64,000 bases of DNA from Sphaerimonospora sp050942215 (GTDB lineage: Bacteria; Actinomycetota; Actinomycetes; Streptosporangiales; Streptosporangiaceae): contig NZ_CP192056.1 in the NCBI RefSeq assembly GCF_050942215.1, forward strand, positions 5,952,001 to 6,016,000, given 5' to 3'. The notes beneath the pieces were generated by a model. It did not search any database and was not told the origin of the DNA. It worked only from the letters and a program-made list of their open reading frames with translations. The position numbers and the translations under genes are program-made. Position 1 is the first letter of the stretch; each line of letters opens with the position of its first letter. Shown here piece after piece: positions 8,427 to 16,622 of this stretch.

Positions 8427-8951
8427 ATGAACTGGATAGCACCGCGGATCGACCGCATCGAGGTGCCGCCGGTCGGGGATGAACGCGCCCTCCTGGAGGC
8501 CTGGCTCGATCATCACCGGCAGACCCTGCTGCTGAAATGCGCCGGGCTCACCGCCGACCGGCTCAAGCTACGCGCCGTCGAGCCGTCGAGCATGAGCCTG
8601 CTCGGGCTCGTACGCCACATGGCCGAGGTGGAGCGTTCGTGGTTCCGCCGCAGGTTCACCGGCGAGCCGGTCGGATTCCTCTACCGGGATCCGGAGACCA
8701 ATCCCGACGGCGACTTCGACGACGTCGACACGGCGGACGCCGAGGCGGACTTCGCCACCTTCGCCCGGGAGATCGAGCTGGCCCGGGCGGCGACGGCCGG
8801 ACATTCCCTGGAGGAGACGTTCCATCACTCGCGCCGGAACACCGACATGAGCCTCCGCTGGGTCTACCTGCACATGATCGAGGAGTACGCCCGCCACAAC
8901 GGCCACGCCGATCTGCTCCGCGAACGCATCGACGGCGTCACCGGAGCGTGA
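8427..8951 (+). CDS. DinB-like / DUF664 protein
   Basis: 174 residues with a four-helix DinB fold: LLEAWLDHHRQTLLLKCAGLT, LLGLVRHMAEVERSWFRRRF (first metal His) and VYLHMIEEYARHNGHADLLRE (second and third His). Proteins of this kind are often mycothiol- or metal-dependent transferases or hydrolases; the substrate is not predictable. ATG 8427. It is followed after six bases by a hypothetical gene, so the two are probably co-expressed. Confidence 0.85.
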   Translation: MNWIAPRIDRIEVPPVGDERALLEAWLDHHRQTLLLKCAGLTADRLKLRAVEPSSMSLLGLVRHMAEVERSWFRRRFTGEPVGFLYRDPETNPDGDFDDVDTADAEADFATFAREIELARAATAGHSLEETFHHSRRNTDMSLRWVYLHMIEEYARHNGHADLLRERIDGVTGA

Positions 8952-8957
8952 GGCGAC

Positions 8958-9752
8958 ATGGACACCGAGACGCACCTGCCTGAGATATACCTGCCTGAGA
9001 CGTACCGGCCCGAGCCGTCTCGGCCGGAGGTGCGGACGCCGGAACCCGAGCTGGACTACTACGTGATCACCGGCGAGGCCGCGGCTCTCGCGGCTTCGCC
9101 GGCGGGGATCGTGGTCGAGGAGTTCGTACTCGCCGACGACGGTACGGCCACCGGCCTGAACAGTGCGGTCTGGACCCGGACGGACGGCGCAGCGGACGGC
9201 GCGTGGTGGAGCTCGGCCGAGTTCACCCGCGCGATGCGGGCGGATCCGGAGCTGCGCGGCCGGGTCGTCGCGGTCTCCCGGCAGGACGCGGAGGCTGCCC
9301 ACCGACGGCTCGGCGCGGGCGAACTGCCCGGCGAGGCCACGCTGAGGACCCGCTTCCACGACACTCTGCCGTTCGACGGGTCGGCGCCGCTGCGGCTCGG
9401 CTCTCCGGACGTGCCCGAGGGCTTCCACGACCGGCGGGTCTACCGGATCTTGTTCGCCGGTGACCTGAGTGAGACCGGCCTGGCGAACCTGTCGGCCGGT
9501 TGGCGGATGCGCGCCCCCGGCGACGCCCGGGGCCGCGTCGTCGGCACTGCGCACGTGACCGTGGCCGGCGATCTGTTCTCCTGGGATCTCCGCCGGGTCG
9601 GCGGCGACATGGCCTGGTCCGTCGACCTGACGGCCTGCCTGGCCGGGCCGTCCGCCCGGACGGACGGCGTGATCCGGCGGCTCCTGCGGGAGCTGACGAC
9701 GGCGATGCGCCGTGAGGGCCCGATCCCGGTGACGATCGAGCGCTTCTCCTGA
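8958..9752 (+). CDS. Conserved hypothetical protein, partner of DinB-like gene
   Basis: 264 residues, no signal peptide or membrane segment, no family I recognise. The N-terminus has a small internal repeat (LPEIYLPETYRPEPSRPEVR). The rest looks like a soluble alpha/beta protein with VYRILFAGDLSETGLANLSA and a C-terminal amphipathic helix LLRELTTAMRREG. ATG 8958 lies six bases after the DinB stop, so the two genes form a small operon. Confidence 0.65.
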   Translation: MDTETHLPEIYLPETYRPEPSRPEVRTPEPELDYYVITGEAAALAASPAGIVVEEFVLADDGTATGLNSAVWTRTDGAADGAWWSSAEFTRAMRADPELRGRVVAVSRQDAEAAHRRLGAGELPGEATLRTRFHDTLPFDGSAPLRLGSPDVPEGFHDRRVYRILFAGDLSETGLANLSAGWRMRAPGDARGRVVGTAHVTVAGDLFSWDLRRVGGDMAWSVDLTACLAGPSARTDGVIRRLLRELTTAMRREGPIPVTIERFS

Positions 9753-9815
9753 CCCCGGCGCATCCATCGTTGCCGGAATCGCGACGGGGAACGCATCCGC
9801 GCCGGTGAGAGCGTT

Positions 9816-9838
9816 ATTTGTTAAGAGTCTTGACAAAT
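9816..9838. promoter_or_regulatory. 23-bp near-perfect palindrome upstream of chitinase
   Basis: ATTTGTTAAGA - G - TCTTGACAAAT; ten of eleven arm bases pair. It ends eight bases before the dre-like site and about 150 bases before the chitinase start. TTGACA inside the right arm could also serve as a -35. The symmetry and AT-richness suggest an operator for a dimeric regulator. Confidence 0.65.
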
Positions 9839-9846
9839 GAGACCGT

Positions 9847-9858
9847 TGGTCCCGACCA
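9847..9858 (+). promoter_or_regulatory. dre-like DasR operator upstream of chitinase
   Basis: TGGTCCCGACCA keeps both five-base arms of the DasR-responsive element core TGGTCTAGACCA; only the two central bases differ. DasR is the GntR regulator of N-acetylglucosamine and chitin use in streptomycetes, and dre sites precede many chitinase genes there. A second hairpin (CACCGGCG/CGCCGGTG, 9907-9926) lies between this site and the start codon. Confidence 0.75.
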
Positions 9859-9986
9859 TGGGAGCGCGGATCCGTACTCGTCCAGCGGCTCGCCGGTGAA
9901 CAGAACCACCGGCGGTGCCGCCGGTGCGCCATCACCCCCCACGATCGGCGCCGATGGCTCCGTTCACTCCTGGTTCAGGAGACCTC

Positions 9987-11564
9987 ATGCGAAAGCGCAC
10001 ATCCCGCCTGCTGACGACAGCGGCATCGCTGCTGCTGGCGGCCACGGGCATCGTCCTCACACAGACGCCGGCGAACGCGGCCAACCTGCTCGCGAATCCC
10101 GGCTTCGAGACCGGAAACCTCTCGCCCTGGTCCTGCACCGGCGGACTGGGATCGGTCGTCGACTCCCCGGTCCGCTCGGGCACGAAGGCACTCGCCGGTG
10201 CGGCCGGTTACTCTGACAACGCACAGTGCACGCAGACCGTGTCGGTGAAGCCGAACACGGCCTACACGCTGAGCGCCTGGGTCCGCGGAAACTACGTCTA
10301 TCTCGGCGTGAACGGCGGCGCCTCCACCTGGACCTCGTCGACCTCGGCCTACACGCAGCTCACCGTGCCGTTCACCACGGGCGCCAACCAGACCACCGCC
10401 GTGATCTACCTGCACGGATGGTACGGCCAGGGCACCTACTACGTCGACGACGTCAGCTTCGACGGCCCCGGCGGCTCGCCCTCGCCCTCGCCGTCTCCGT
10501 CCCCATCCCCGTCCCCATCCCCGTCCCCGTCCCCATCCCCGTCCCCGTCCCCATCTCCGTCCCCGTCGCGGTCTCCCTCGCCCTCGCCCTCGCCGTCTCC
10601 CGGGGATGCGACCTGCCCGGTGAAGGGCAGGCCCGGCGGCAAGGTCCTCCAGGGCTACTGGGAGAACTGGGACGGCGCGTCCAACGGCGTACATCCGCCG
10701 TTCGGCTGGACTCCGATCACCGACTCCCGCATCCGGCAGCACGGCTACAACGTGATCAACGCGGCGTTCCCGGTCATCCGCTCCGACGGCACCGTCCTGT
10801 GGGAGGACGGCATGGACAGCACCGTCAAGGTCGCCACTCCCGCCGAGATGTGCCAGGCCAAGGCCGCCGGCGCGACGATCCTGATGTCCATCGGCGGAGC
10901 GACGGCCGGCATCGACCTCAGCTCAAGCACGGTCGCCGACCGTTTCGTCGAGACCATCGTGCCGATCCTGAAGAAGTACAACTTCGACGGCATCGACATC
11001 GACATCGAGACCGGCCTCAGCGGCAGCGGCCACATCGACCAACTGTCCCCCTCCCAGGCCAACCTCATCCGGATCATCGACGGCGTGCTCGCCCGGATGC
11101 CGTCGAACTTCGGCCTGACCATGGCCCCAGAGACGGCGTACGTCACCGGCGGCAGCGTCGTCTACGGCTCAATCTGGGGCGCGTACCTGCCGATCATCAA
11201 GAAGTACGCCGACAACGGCCGCCTGTGGTGGCTGAACATGCAGTACTACAACGGAAGCATGTACGGCTGCTCGGGAGACTCCTACTCCGCCGGCACGGTT
11301 CAAGGTTTCGTCGCCCAGACCACCTGTCTGGACAAGGGCCTGGTCATCCAGGGCACCACGATCAGAGTCCCCTATGACAAGCAGGTCCCCGGTCTGCCCG
11401 CACAGCCCGGAGCGGGCGGCGGTCACATGTCGCCCTCGCTGGTGAGCCAGAGCTGGAACAGCTTCAACGGCCGGCTCAAGGGCCTGATGACCTGGTCCAT
11501 CAACTGGGACGGGTCGAAGGGCTGGACCTTCGGCGACAACGTCAAGGCCCTTCAGGGCCGCTGA
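9987..11564 (+). CDS. Secreted GH18 chitinase with N-terminal carbohydrate-binding module
   Basis: 525 residues. Residues 1-31 are a Sec signal peptide ending TPANA-A; about 32-155 are a CenC/CBM4_9-like jelly-roll module (LLANPGFETGNLSPWSC to TYYVDDVSF); 157-205 are a PSPSPS linker; the rest is the GH18 barrel. The catalytic motif DGIDIDIE lies at 334-341 with Glu341 as proton donor. ATG 9987 has AGGAGA upstream; an earlier in-frame start at 9915 would precede the signal peptide by 24 residues and lacks support. The enzyme should hydrolyse chitin to chito-oligosaccharides outside the cell. The upstream dre-like site predicts DasR control. The Pro-Ser linker is built on a 6/12-bp repeat. Confidence 0.95.
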   Translation: MRKRTSRLLTTAASLLLAATGIVLTQTPANAANLLANPGFETGNLSPWSCTGGLGSVVDSPVRSGTKALAGAAGYSDNAQCTQTVSVKPNTAYTLSAWVRGNYVYLGVNGGASTWTSSTSAYTQLTVPFTTGANQTTAVIYLHGWYGQGTYYVDDVSFDGPGGSPSPSPSPSPSPSPSPSPSPSPSPSPSPSPSRSPSPSPSPSPGDATCPVKGRPGGKVLQGYWENWDGASNGVHPPFGWTPITDSRIRQHGYNVINAAFPVIRSDGTVLWEDGMDSTVKVATPAEMCQAKAAGATILMSIGGATAGIDLSSSTVADRFVETIVPILKKYNFDGIDIDIETGLSGSGHIDQLSPSQANLIRIIDGVLARMPSNFGLTMAPETAYVTGGSVVYGSIWGAYLPIIKKYADNGRLWWLNMQYYNGSMYGCSGDSYSAGTVQGFVAQTTCLDKGLVIQGTTIRVPYDKQVPGLPAQPGAGGGHMSPSLVSQSWNSFNGRLKGLMTWSINWDGSKGWTFGDNVKALQGR

Positions 11565-11582
11565 CCCGCACCCAGCCGCCCG

Positions 11583-11618
11583 CGAAGGCCGCTCCCCCTG
11601 ATCGGGGGCGGCCTTCGC
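11583..11618. terminator. Bidirectional hairpin between chitinase and sigma factor genes
   Basis: CGAAGGCCGCTCCCCC pairs with GGGGGCGGCCTTCG around a short loop, between two convergent genes, so it can end both transcripts. Confidence 0.85.
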
Positions 11619-11623
11619 CCGTC

Positions 11624-12883
11624 TCAGTCGGCCGCGGCGGCGAGGCGGGCGGCCCGGGTGGTGAGATAGTCCCGTTCCGGGATGCTCAGCGTGCGGCTCG
11701 CCGCCGTGCGATAGTCGTCGACGGCCGCCCGGTGCTCGCCCGCCATCTCCAGCAGGTGCGCCCGGGCCACGTGGAAGCGGTGGTTGCCCGCCAGGCGGCC
11801 CTCGGCCTCGAGCGCCTCGAGCATTTCGAGGCCGGTCTCGGGGCCGTGCGCCATCGCGGCGGCCACGGCACGGTTGAGCGAGACCACGGGGTTGTCGGAC
11901 ATCCGCTCCAGCAGGCCGTACAACGCCAAAATCTGCGGCCAGTCGGTCTCCTCCGCCGTCGCGGCCTCGTCGTGCAGCGCGGCGATCGCGGCCTGGAGTT
12001 GATAGGGACCGACCGCGCCCCTGGCCAGGGTGCGGGTGACGAGCTCCACTCCCTCGGCGATCGCGGCACCGTCCCATCTGCTCCGGTCCTGCTCGGCCAG
12101 CGGGATCGGGACGCCGTTCTGATCGGCCCTTGCGGGGCGGCGGGCATCGGTCAGCAGCATCAACGCGAGCAGGCCGGCCACCTCGCAGTCGTCGGGAAGC
12201 AGGCGGTGCGCCATCCTGGTCAGCCTGATCGCCTCCCGGGACAGCTCGACCCGGTGCAGCTCGGGTCCGTCACTGCTGGCGTAACCCTCATTGAAGATCA
12301 GGTACAGCACGTGCAGCACCGAGCCGAGCCTGCCGCGCCGTTCCTCCGCCTCCGGCATCAGGAACGGGACACCGGACGCCTTGATGCGCTGCTTGGCCCG
12401 GCTGATCCGCTGCGCCATCGTCGCCTCCGGCACCAGGAACGCCTTGGCGATCTCCGCGGTGGTGAGACCGCCTACCGACCGCAGAGTGAGCGCGATCGCC
12501 GATGCCGGGGTCAGTGCGGGATGGCAGCACAGGAACAGCATGGTCAGCGTGTCGTCCCGGTCCGTCTCGTACGACTCGTCGGCCGGTGGCGTCGTCGCCT
12601 CGCGCTCGATGGGCTCCTGCGCGGCGACGAGATCCTCGCGGCGGCGCCGCGCCTGCTCGCTGCGGATCTGCTCGACCATCCGGCGGTGGGCGACCTGGAT
12701 GAGCCAGCCTCGCGGATTGCCGGGCACGCCCTCCTCCGGCCACTGGGCTGCGGCGTCCAGCAGCGCCTCCTGCACCGCGTCCTCCGCCAGATCGAAGTCG
12801 TAGAACCGCCGGGTGAGCACGCCGACGACCTGCGGCGCCAGTTCGCGCAGCAGGTCGTCGAGGGCAGGGCCGTCCGGGGTCAC
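11624..12883 (-). CDS. ECF-type RNA polymerase sigma factor, ECF42-like (SigJ/TPR-tail type)
   Basis: 419 residues. Sigma region 2 is near 10-80 (FYDFDLAEDAVQEALLDA, GWLIQVAHRRMVEQIR), region 4 near 110-170 (TTAEIAKAFLVPEATMAQRI then SRAKQRIK). A long C-terminal helical/TPR-like extension holds the group marks FLCCHPALT, YLIFNEGY and LMLLTDARRPARAD. Such ECF42 factors have no anti-sigma factor; the C-terminal tail and an adjacent YCII-domain protein are thought to set their activity. GTG 12883 overlaps the stop of the YCII gene (GTGA), giving the canonical pair. Confidence 0.93.
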   Translation of the reverse strand: MTPDGPALDDLLRELAPQVVGVLTRRFYDFDLAEDAVQEALLDAAAQWPEEGVPGNPRGWLIQVAHRRMVEQIRSEQARRRREDLVAAQEPIEREATTPPADESYETDRDDTLTMLFLCCHPALTPASAIALTLRSVGGLTTAEIAKAFLVPEATMAQRISRAKQRIKASGVPFLMPEAEERRGRLGSVLHVLYLIFNEGYASSDGPELHRVELSREAIRLTRMAHRLLPDDCEVAGLLALMLLTDARRPARADQNGVPIPLAEQDRSRWDGAAIAEGVELVTRTLARGAVGPYQLQAAIAALHDEAATAEETDWPQILALYGLLERMSDNPVVSLNRAVAAAMAHGPETGLEMLEALEAEGRLAGNHRFHVARAHLLEMAGEHRAAVDDYRTAASRTLSIPERDYLTTRAARLAAAAD

Positions 12884-13278
12884 AGCTCCTCTGGCGGGGC
12901 CGACATCACCTGACGCACCTCGATCGGCATGTTCAGCGGCTCGCCGCCCGGACCGGGCGCGGCGGAGACGTACGCCGCCAGATCGATCGCACGCTCCTCG
13001 GCCTCGACGTCGACGATCCAGAAACCGATCAGGAACTCCTTGGTCTCGGGGAACGGACCATCGGTGACGACAGAGGATCCGCCCGCGCCGGCCCGGACGA
13101 TCCTGGCCTGGTCCGGCATAGCCAGCCCCTGCGCGTCGACGAGCTCCCCGGATTCGACCAGCTTCCTTTCCACGTCGCGCATGAACTCGATGTGGGCCCT
13201 GACGTCCTCCGGCGGCCAGGTCCCGATGGGCGGCAGGCCGGTCTGGTCGCTGAACTGCATCAGCAGCATGTACTTCAT
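12880..13278 (-). CDS. YCII/DGPF-domain protein, partner of ECF42 sigma factor
   Basis: 132 residues; MKYMLLMQFSD start, VTDGPFPETKEFLIGFWIVD (the DGPF motif) and a C-terminal MPIEVRQVM strand. ATG 13278 with GGGAGA seven bases upstream is preferred over the upstream open frame. DGPF proteins almost always sit beside ECF42 sigma genes and are presumed to sense or relay a signal to them; the mechanism is not established. Confidence 0.9.
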   Translation of the reverse strand: MKYMLLMQFSDQTGLPPIGTWPPEDVRAHIEFMRDVERKLVESGELVDAQGLAMPDQARIVRAGAGGSSVVTDGPFPETKEFLIGFWIVDVEAEERAIDLAAYVSAAPGPGGEPLNMPIEVRQVMSAPPEEL

Positions 13279-13485
13279 CAGATCGTCTCCCTGTCTCCGC
13301 GCGGCCTCTCCGCGACTTTCACCCATGGGTCGAAGCACGCGGCCCGGTTCTCGACATCATCCCGGGAATCGACACGAGAATTTCCGGGACGGGATCGGGA
13401 CCGGGAGTAGGGAGCGGGATCGGCTCCGGGGTGGCCGATGGGGCGGCCGGCCGTACGGGAGCACGAAGTCCTCCCGAAGAGCGCC

Positions 13486-13953
13486 TCAGGCGGGAACGGC
13501 GTACTTCTGGAGGATTTTCTCCAGTTGCCGGACGACCGGGCCCCAGGTGCGGGGCAGCGTGTAGCGGCCGGCGCTGTGCCCCCGATAGGTGAGCGTGTAC
13601 TTGATGAAGTCGGCGCCCTGCGGCTGCTTCTCCGAGCAGCCCACGCGCAGACGCTTCAGCCCGCCGCGCAGTTCGCGCATCTCCCCGCGTGTCAGGCACC
13701 GCTTCACGGCGGGCGTCTGACGACGGCTGAACCGGGCGCATCCGTTCGTGTAGACGGTCACGCGGTCGTCGAGGCCGGCGAAGCCGCCCGTCTCGCGGAG
13801 CCGCACGAGCACCTTCTCGTGCCCGTTCGACTGTGCGCTCACCTGGTGGTTCGCCGGTCGGCTCACCTGGGCATCGGCGGCGACCGGCGGCGCCGTACCA
13901 CCGCTCACGGCCAGGACGAGTGCCGCCGACGGCACGATTCGCGAAATCCTCAT
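13486..13953 (-). CDS. Secreted hypothetical protein
   Basis: 155 residues with a signal peptide (ISRIVPSAALVLAVSGGTAP, cleavage near VAADA). The mature domain contains three Cys (NGCARFSRR, VKRCLTRGEM, RVGCSEKQ) and YTLTYRGHSAGRYTL. No family recognised; similar small exported proteins are common in actinobacteria. Monocistronic, 46 bases before the start of the phosphate transporter operon's 3' end. Confidence 0.65.
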   Translation of the reverse strand: MRISRIVPSAALVLAVSGGTAPPVAADAQVSRPANHQVSAQSNGHEKVLVRLRETGGFAGLDDRVTVYTNGCARFSRRQTPAVKRCLTRGEMRELRGGLKRLRVGCSEKQPQGADFIKYTLTYRGHSAGRYTLPRTWGPVVRQLEKILQKYAVPA

Positions 13954-13999
13954 GCCCTATGAAACGGATCCGGACGGTGAACGGCTCACCGCGACGACG

Positions 14000-14710
14000 T
14001 CAATGGCTGCGCTTGAGCATCGCGTCGGCGAGGGCGTCGGCGGCCTCCCCCAGCCGGCGGCCCACCGCGTCGAGCCGGGACAGCAGCTCACGCCTGCGCA
14101 GCGTGTCCATCTCCAGCGGACCGGCGAACAACTCGGTGAGTTTGGCCTGGTAGAGCTGGCGGACCCGGCTGCAGGCCTTGCGCGTGGCCAGAACGGCGAC
14201 GGTGACCGAGCCGGGATCGTCGAGCATCTTCAGCACCGCGTTCTCGAGCTCGTCGAGTCCGTCGATCACGGCCTCCAGCGGCTCGACCGCGAAGCCGAGG
14301 TCCTCCGGCCCGAACAGATCGGTCTCGCGCACGTAGTCGCGCAGGTGGTCGAGCACGTCGTCGATGGATCGGGAGAGCCGGAAGAGATCCTCGCGGTCGA
14401 CGGGGGTGGCGAGCATACGGCGCAGGGCACGTACGAGCTCGGCCCGCGCCGCGTCGCCTTCGTGCTCCACCTCGGCCATCCGGGCACGAGCCGCCGACCG
14501 GTCGATCGCGCCGGACGCGGTCGATCGCGCCAGCACCGCCCCCGCCCGCGCGACGGTCACCTGGCCGCGGACCAGACCGACCACCCGCCATCCCGACCGG
14601 CCGCGCAGCTCGTCCCAGGCCCGCATCAGCCCCCGGAATCGGCGGTTTGTCCCGCCGCCCCTCCTGACGCCCGGCGCACCGCCCACGCGGCCTCCCCTGC
14701 CGCCGCTCAC
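14000..14710 (-). CDS. DUF47/PhoU-like phosphate transport accessory protein
   Basis: 236 residues, mostly long helices. The stretch FRLSRSIDDVLDHLRDYVRE plus LEAVIDGLDELENAVLKM is typical of DUF47 proteins that accompany Pit transporters and resemble PhoU. GTG 14710 has GAGG upstream and overlaps the stop of the Pit gene (GTGA), so the two are coupled; ATG 14626 would give 208 residues, the usual family length, without the Gly/Arg-rich N-terminal 28 residues. Predicted cytoplasmic regulator of the permease. Confidence 0.88.
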   Translation of the reverse strand: MSGGRGGRVGGAPGVRRGGGTNRRFRGLMRAWDELRGRSGWRVVGLVRGQVTVARAGAVLARSTASGAIDRSAARARMAEVEHEGDAARAELVRALRRMLATPVDREDLFRLSRSIDDVLDHLRDYVRETDLFGPEDLGFAVEPLEAVIDGLDELENAVLKMLDDPGSVTVAVLATRKACSRVRQLYQAKLTELFAGPLEMDTLRRRELLSRLDAVGRRLGEAADALADAMLKRSH

Positions 14711-15693
14711 AGCAGCCTCACCGCGAGGCCCGCCAGGCAGCCCAGCGCCATCGACGACGGCAGCGTGACCAGCCATGCCGTACCGACGTTCAGCACCCCC
14801 TGCCACCTCACTCTCTTGACTCCTTCACTCGCCGCGGCGCCGACGACGCCCGCCGTGATCGACTGCGTCATGCTCACCGGACTCCCCAGGGCCGAGCTGC
14901 CCAGGACCGCGCAGGTCGCCGCGGTCTCGGCCGAAACGATGTGCAGCGGCCGGGTGATCACCAGACCGCGTCCCAGCCGCTCCCCGACACGGGTGAGGCT
15001 GGTCAGCGACCCGACGAGGAAGAGCACGGCGAGCACGGCCATCCAGCCGGGCGGGACCTCGACCCGGCCCACCGCGCCGAGCCCGCCCGCCCGGCCGGCC
15101 ACATCGAGCGCCACGCTCACCACCGCGATCATCTTCTGTCCGTCGTTCGCCGCGTACGCGACGCACTGGGCCGTGTACGCCGCCAGATGGGCGGCGGACA
15201 TCAGCCGGGACATCCGGCGATGGGACGGCACCCGCCGCGACAGCGCCCCGAGCAGGTAGCCCAGGAGCAAACCGGCCAGCGGCGCGCAGAGCCCGATCGT
15301 CAGCACCGCACCCAGCCGCCGCCACGACACCGGCAGTCCGGCGCCGAGGCCCGCACCGGCGATGCCGCCGATGACCGCGAGCGTCAGGCTGGTCGGCAGC
15401 CCCCTGCGGGTCAGGACGGCGATCACCACGACCGCGATCACCACTCCGGCCAGGAACGTCGCCGTGCCGCCGGGGGTGTCGAGCTCCGCCAGCCCCTCGG
15501 TGAAGGTCCGCGCGACCGCGACCCCCAGCACGTACGGCACGGTCAGGAGCGCGACCAGCAGGATCGCGGTGATCAGCCAGCCCGGCGAGCGGGGAAACCG
15601 CAGCCCGAGCCCGATCAGTGTGGCGCCGTCGTTGGCCCCGCTGATCAGTACGAAGAGGATCGCCATCATGGCGAACGCCGCCGCCCACCCCAT
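14707..15693 (-). CDS. Inorganic phosphate transporter, PiT/PHO4 family
   Basis: 328 residues with about nine hydrophobic segments. The two family signatures are present: FVLISGANDGATLIG near the N-terminus and QCVAYAANDGQKMIAVV near residue 165, plus GSSALGSPVSMTQSITAGVVGA. It imports phosphate (or metal phosphate) with low affinity. ATG 15693 overlaps the stop of a 31-codon ORF (TGATG), so translation is coupled to that leader. Confidence 0.92.
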   Translation of the reverse strand: MGWAAAFAMMAILFVLISGANDGATLIGLGLRFPRSPGWLITAILLVALLTVPYVLGVAVARTFTEGLAELDTPGGTATFLAGVVIAVVVIAVLTRRGLPTSLTLAVIGGIAGAGLGAGLPVSWRRLGAVLTIGLCAPLAGLLLGYLLGALSRRVPSHRRMSRLMSAAHLAAYTAQCVAYAANDGQKMIAVVSVALDVAGRAGGLGAVGRVEVPPGWMAVLAVLFLVGSLTSLTRVGERLGRGLVITRPLHIVSAETAATCAVLGSSALGSPVSMTQSITAGVVGAAASEGVKRVRWQGVLNVGTAWLVTLPSSMALGCLAGLAVRLL

Positions 15694-15788
15694 CAGACGG
15701 GAGTCGGGAGGAGAACAACGCGAAACGGACCTGTTCGACCGGGGTCAGACGACCGACCCGGCAACAGACCCAGCAGGCGCACAGGCAT
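15693..15788 (-). CDS. 31-residue leader ORF coupled to the phosphate transporter
   Basis: ATG 15788 is preceded by GAGGAG at good spacing, better than the site before the transporter itself. The ORF encodes MPVRLLGLLPGRSSDPGRTG plus 11 residues and stops with TGA overlapping the transporter ATG as TGATG. It lies directly downstream of a promoter-like sequence. A translational-coupling or attenuation role is an inference; the peptide resembles nothing I know. A start of the transporter at 15788 in another frame is excluded by this stop. Confidence 0.55.
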   Translation of the reverse strand: MPVRLLGLLPGRSSDPGRTGPFRVVLLPTPV

Positions 15789-15814
15789 GAAGGCTCCTCG
15801 TCCGGAGGCCTCCA

Positions 15815-15844
15815 GTTCTAAGTGTTCGGTAGGGAAAGAGTCAA
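15815..15844 (-). promoter_or_regulatory. Predicted vegetative promoter of the leader/Pit operon
   Basis: On the minus strand TTGACT (15844-15839) and TAGAAC (15820-15815) with an 18-base spacer, 27 bases before the leader ATG. Confidence 0.55.
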
Positions 15845-16051
15845 GAATTTGTCCTGACATTCGGACGAACTATCATCATCAAGATCAAAACGGTCGAGAC
15901 CGCACTCCTGCCAGAGTGACCGTCAGGGAGTGGGGGACCTGGGGGAGAAGCGGGAAGGGCGGCTCTTCCACACCGACCTCAAGGGGCCGGTCCAGGACCC
16001 GCACAACGGGCAGGGGATGTCGCAATTCCGCCGTGTCGTGATCCGGGCGGC

Positions 16052-16384
16052 TCAGTCGGTGGGCAGCAGCGTGCCGAGGGGCCCGAGGTCGAGGTTCAGG
16101 TCGCTGGGCGACAGCCCGAAGCGGTCGCACAGCTCGGTCATCGCCTCCTCCAGGCGCATCAGCGTCAGGCCCAGCGTCTCGACCTGCTCGTCGGACAGAT
16201 CACCCTGGTCCATCCGCCTGATGCACTGGCGCTCGACGAGCTGGCGGATCAGCTCCACCAGCGTGAGCACGAGGCGGCTCAGGTCGCGCTCGACCGCCTC
16301 CGGGTCGGTGTTGAGCCGCCACTGGGTCGCGGGCCGCCCGCCGTCACACCGGTCATGGCTCCGGTCGTCATCGATACGGCTCAT
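16052..16384 (-). CDS. gvpK: Gas vesicle protein GvpK
   Basis: 110 residues. The GvpK core is the helix pair VERDLSRLVLTLVELIRQLV then ERQCIRRMDQGDLSDEQVET, GLTLMRLEEAMTEL, ending FGLSPSDLNLDLGPLG. ATG 16384 has GGAG seven bases upstream and lies inside the last codons of gvpS (17-base overlap). Last gene of the minus-strand gas vesicle operon. GvpK is needed for vesicle assembly in other organisms. Confidence 0.9.
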   Translation of the reverse strand: MSRIDDDRSHDRCDGGRPATQWRLNTDPEAVERDLSRLVLTLVELIRQLVERQCIRRMDQGDLSDEQVETLGLTLMRLEEAMTELCDRFGLSPSDLNLDLGPLGTLLPTD

Positions 16385-16622
16385 GCTCTCGCTCCTCATA
16401 CCCCGGTCCCGTACCGATGACATCGGCCTCCCGTACGGACGCGATGAGCGCGCGCAGGGAGATCCGGACGAGATCGATGTCCGCGATGGACAGCACCAGA
16501 TCCCCGGCGACCACGACGCCCCCCGCCAGCAGCCGGTCGAGGAGGTCGACGAGCGCCACACGTTCGGCCGGCAGGCGTCCCTCGGCCGCCAGTGCCGCGC
16601 CCCTGCCGCTCTCGACGGTCAT
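16368..16622 (-). CDS. gvpS: Gas vesicle protein GvpS (GvpA/J superfamily)
   Basis: 84 residues. ERVALVDLLDRLLAGGVVVA plus GDLVLSIADIDLVRISLRAL is the GvpA-like amphipathic core of GvpS. ATG 16622 overlaps the gvpL stop (ATGA). Minor structural or assembly protein of the vesicle. Confidence 0.87.
   Translation of the reverse strand: MTVESGRGAALAAEGRLPAERVALVDLLDRLLAGGVVVAGDLVLSIADIDLVRISLRALIASVREADVIGTGPGYEEREHEPYR

Noticed and set aside
9830..9858. TTGACA at 9830 as a -35 of the chitinase promoter
   Set aside because: No acceptable -10 follows at 16-18 bases; the sequence is better explained as part of the palindrome, though a promoter there is not excluded.
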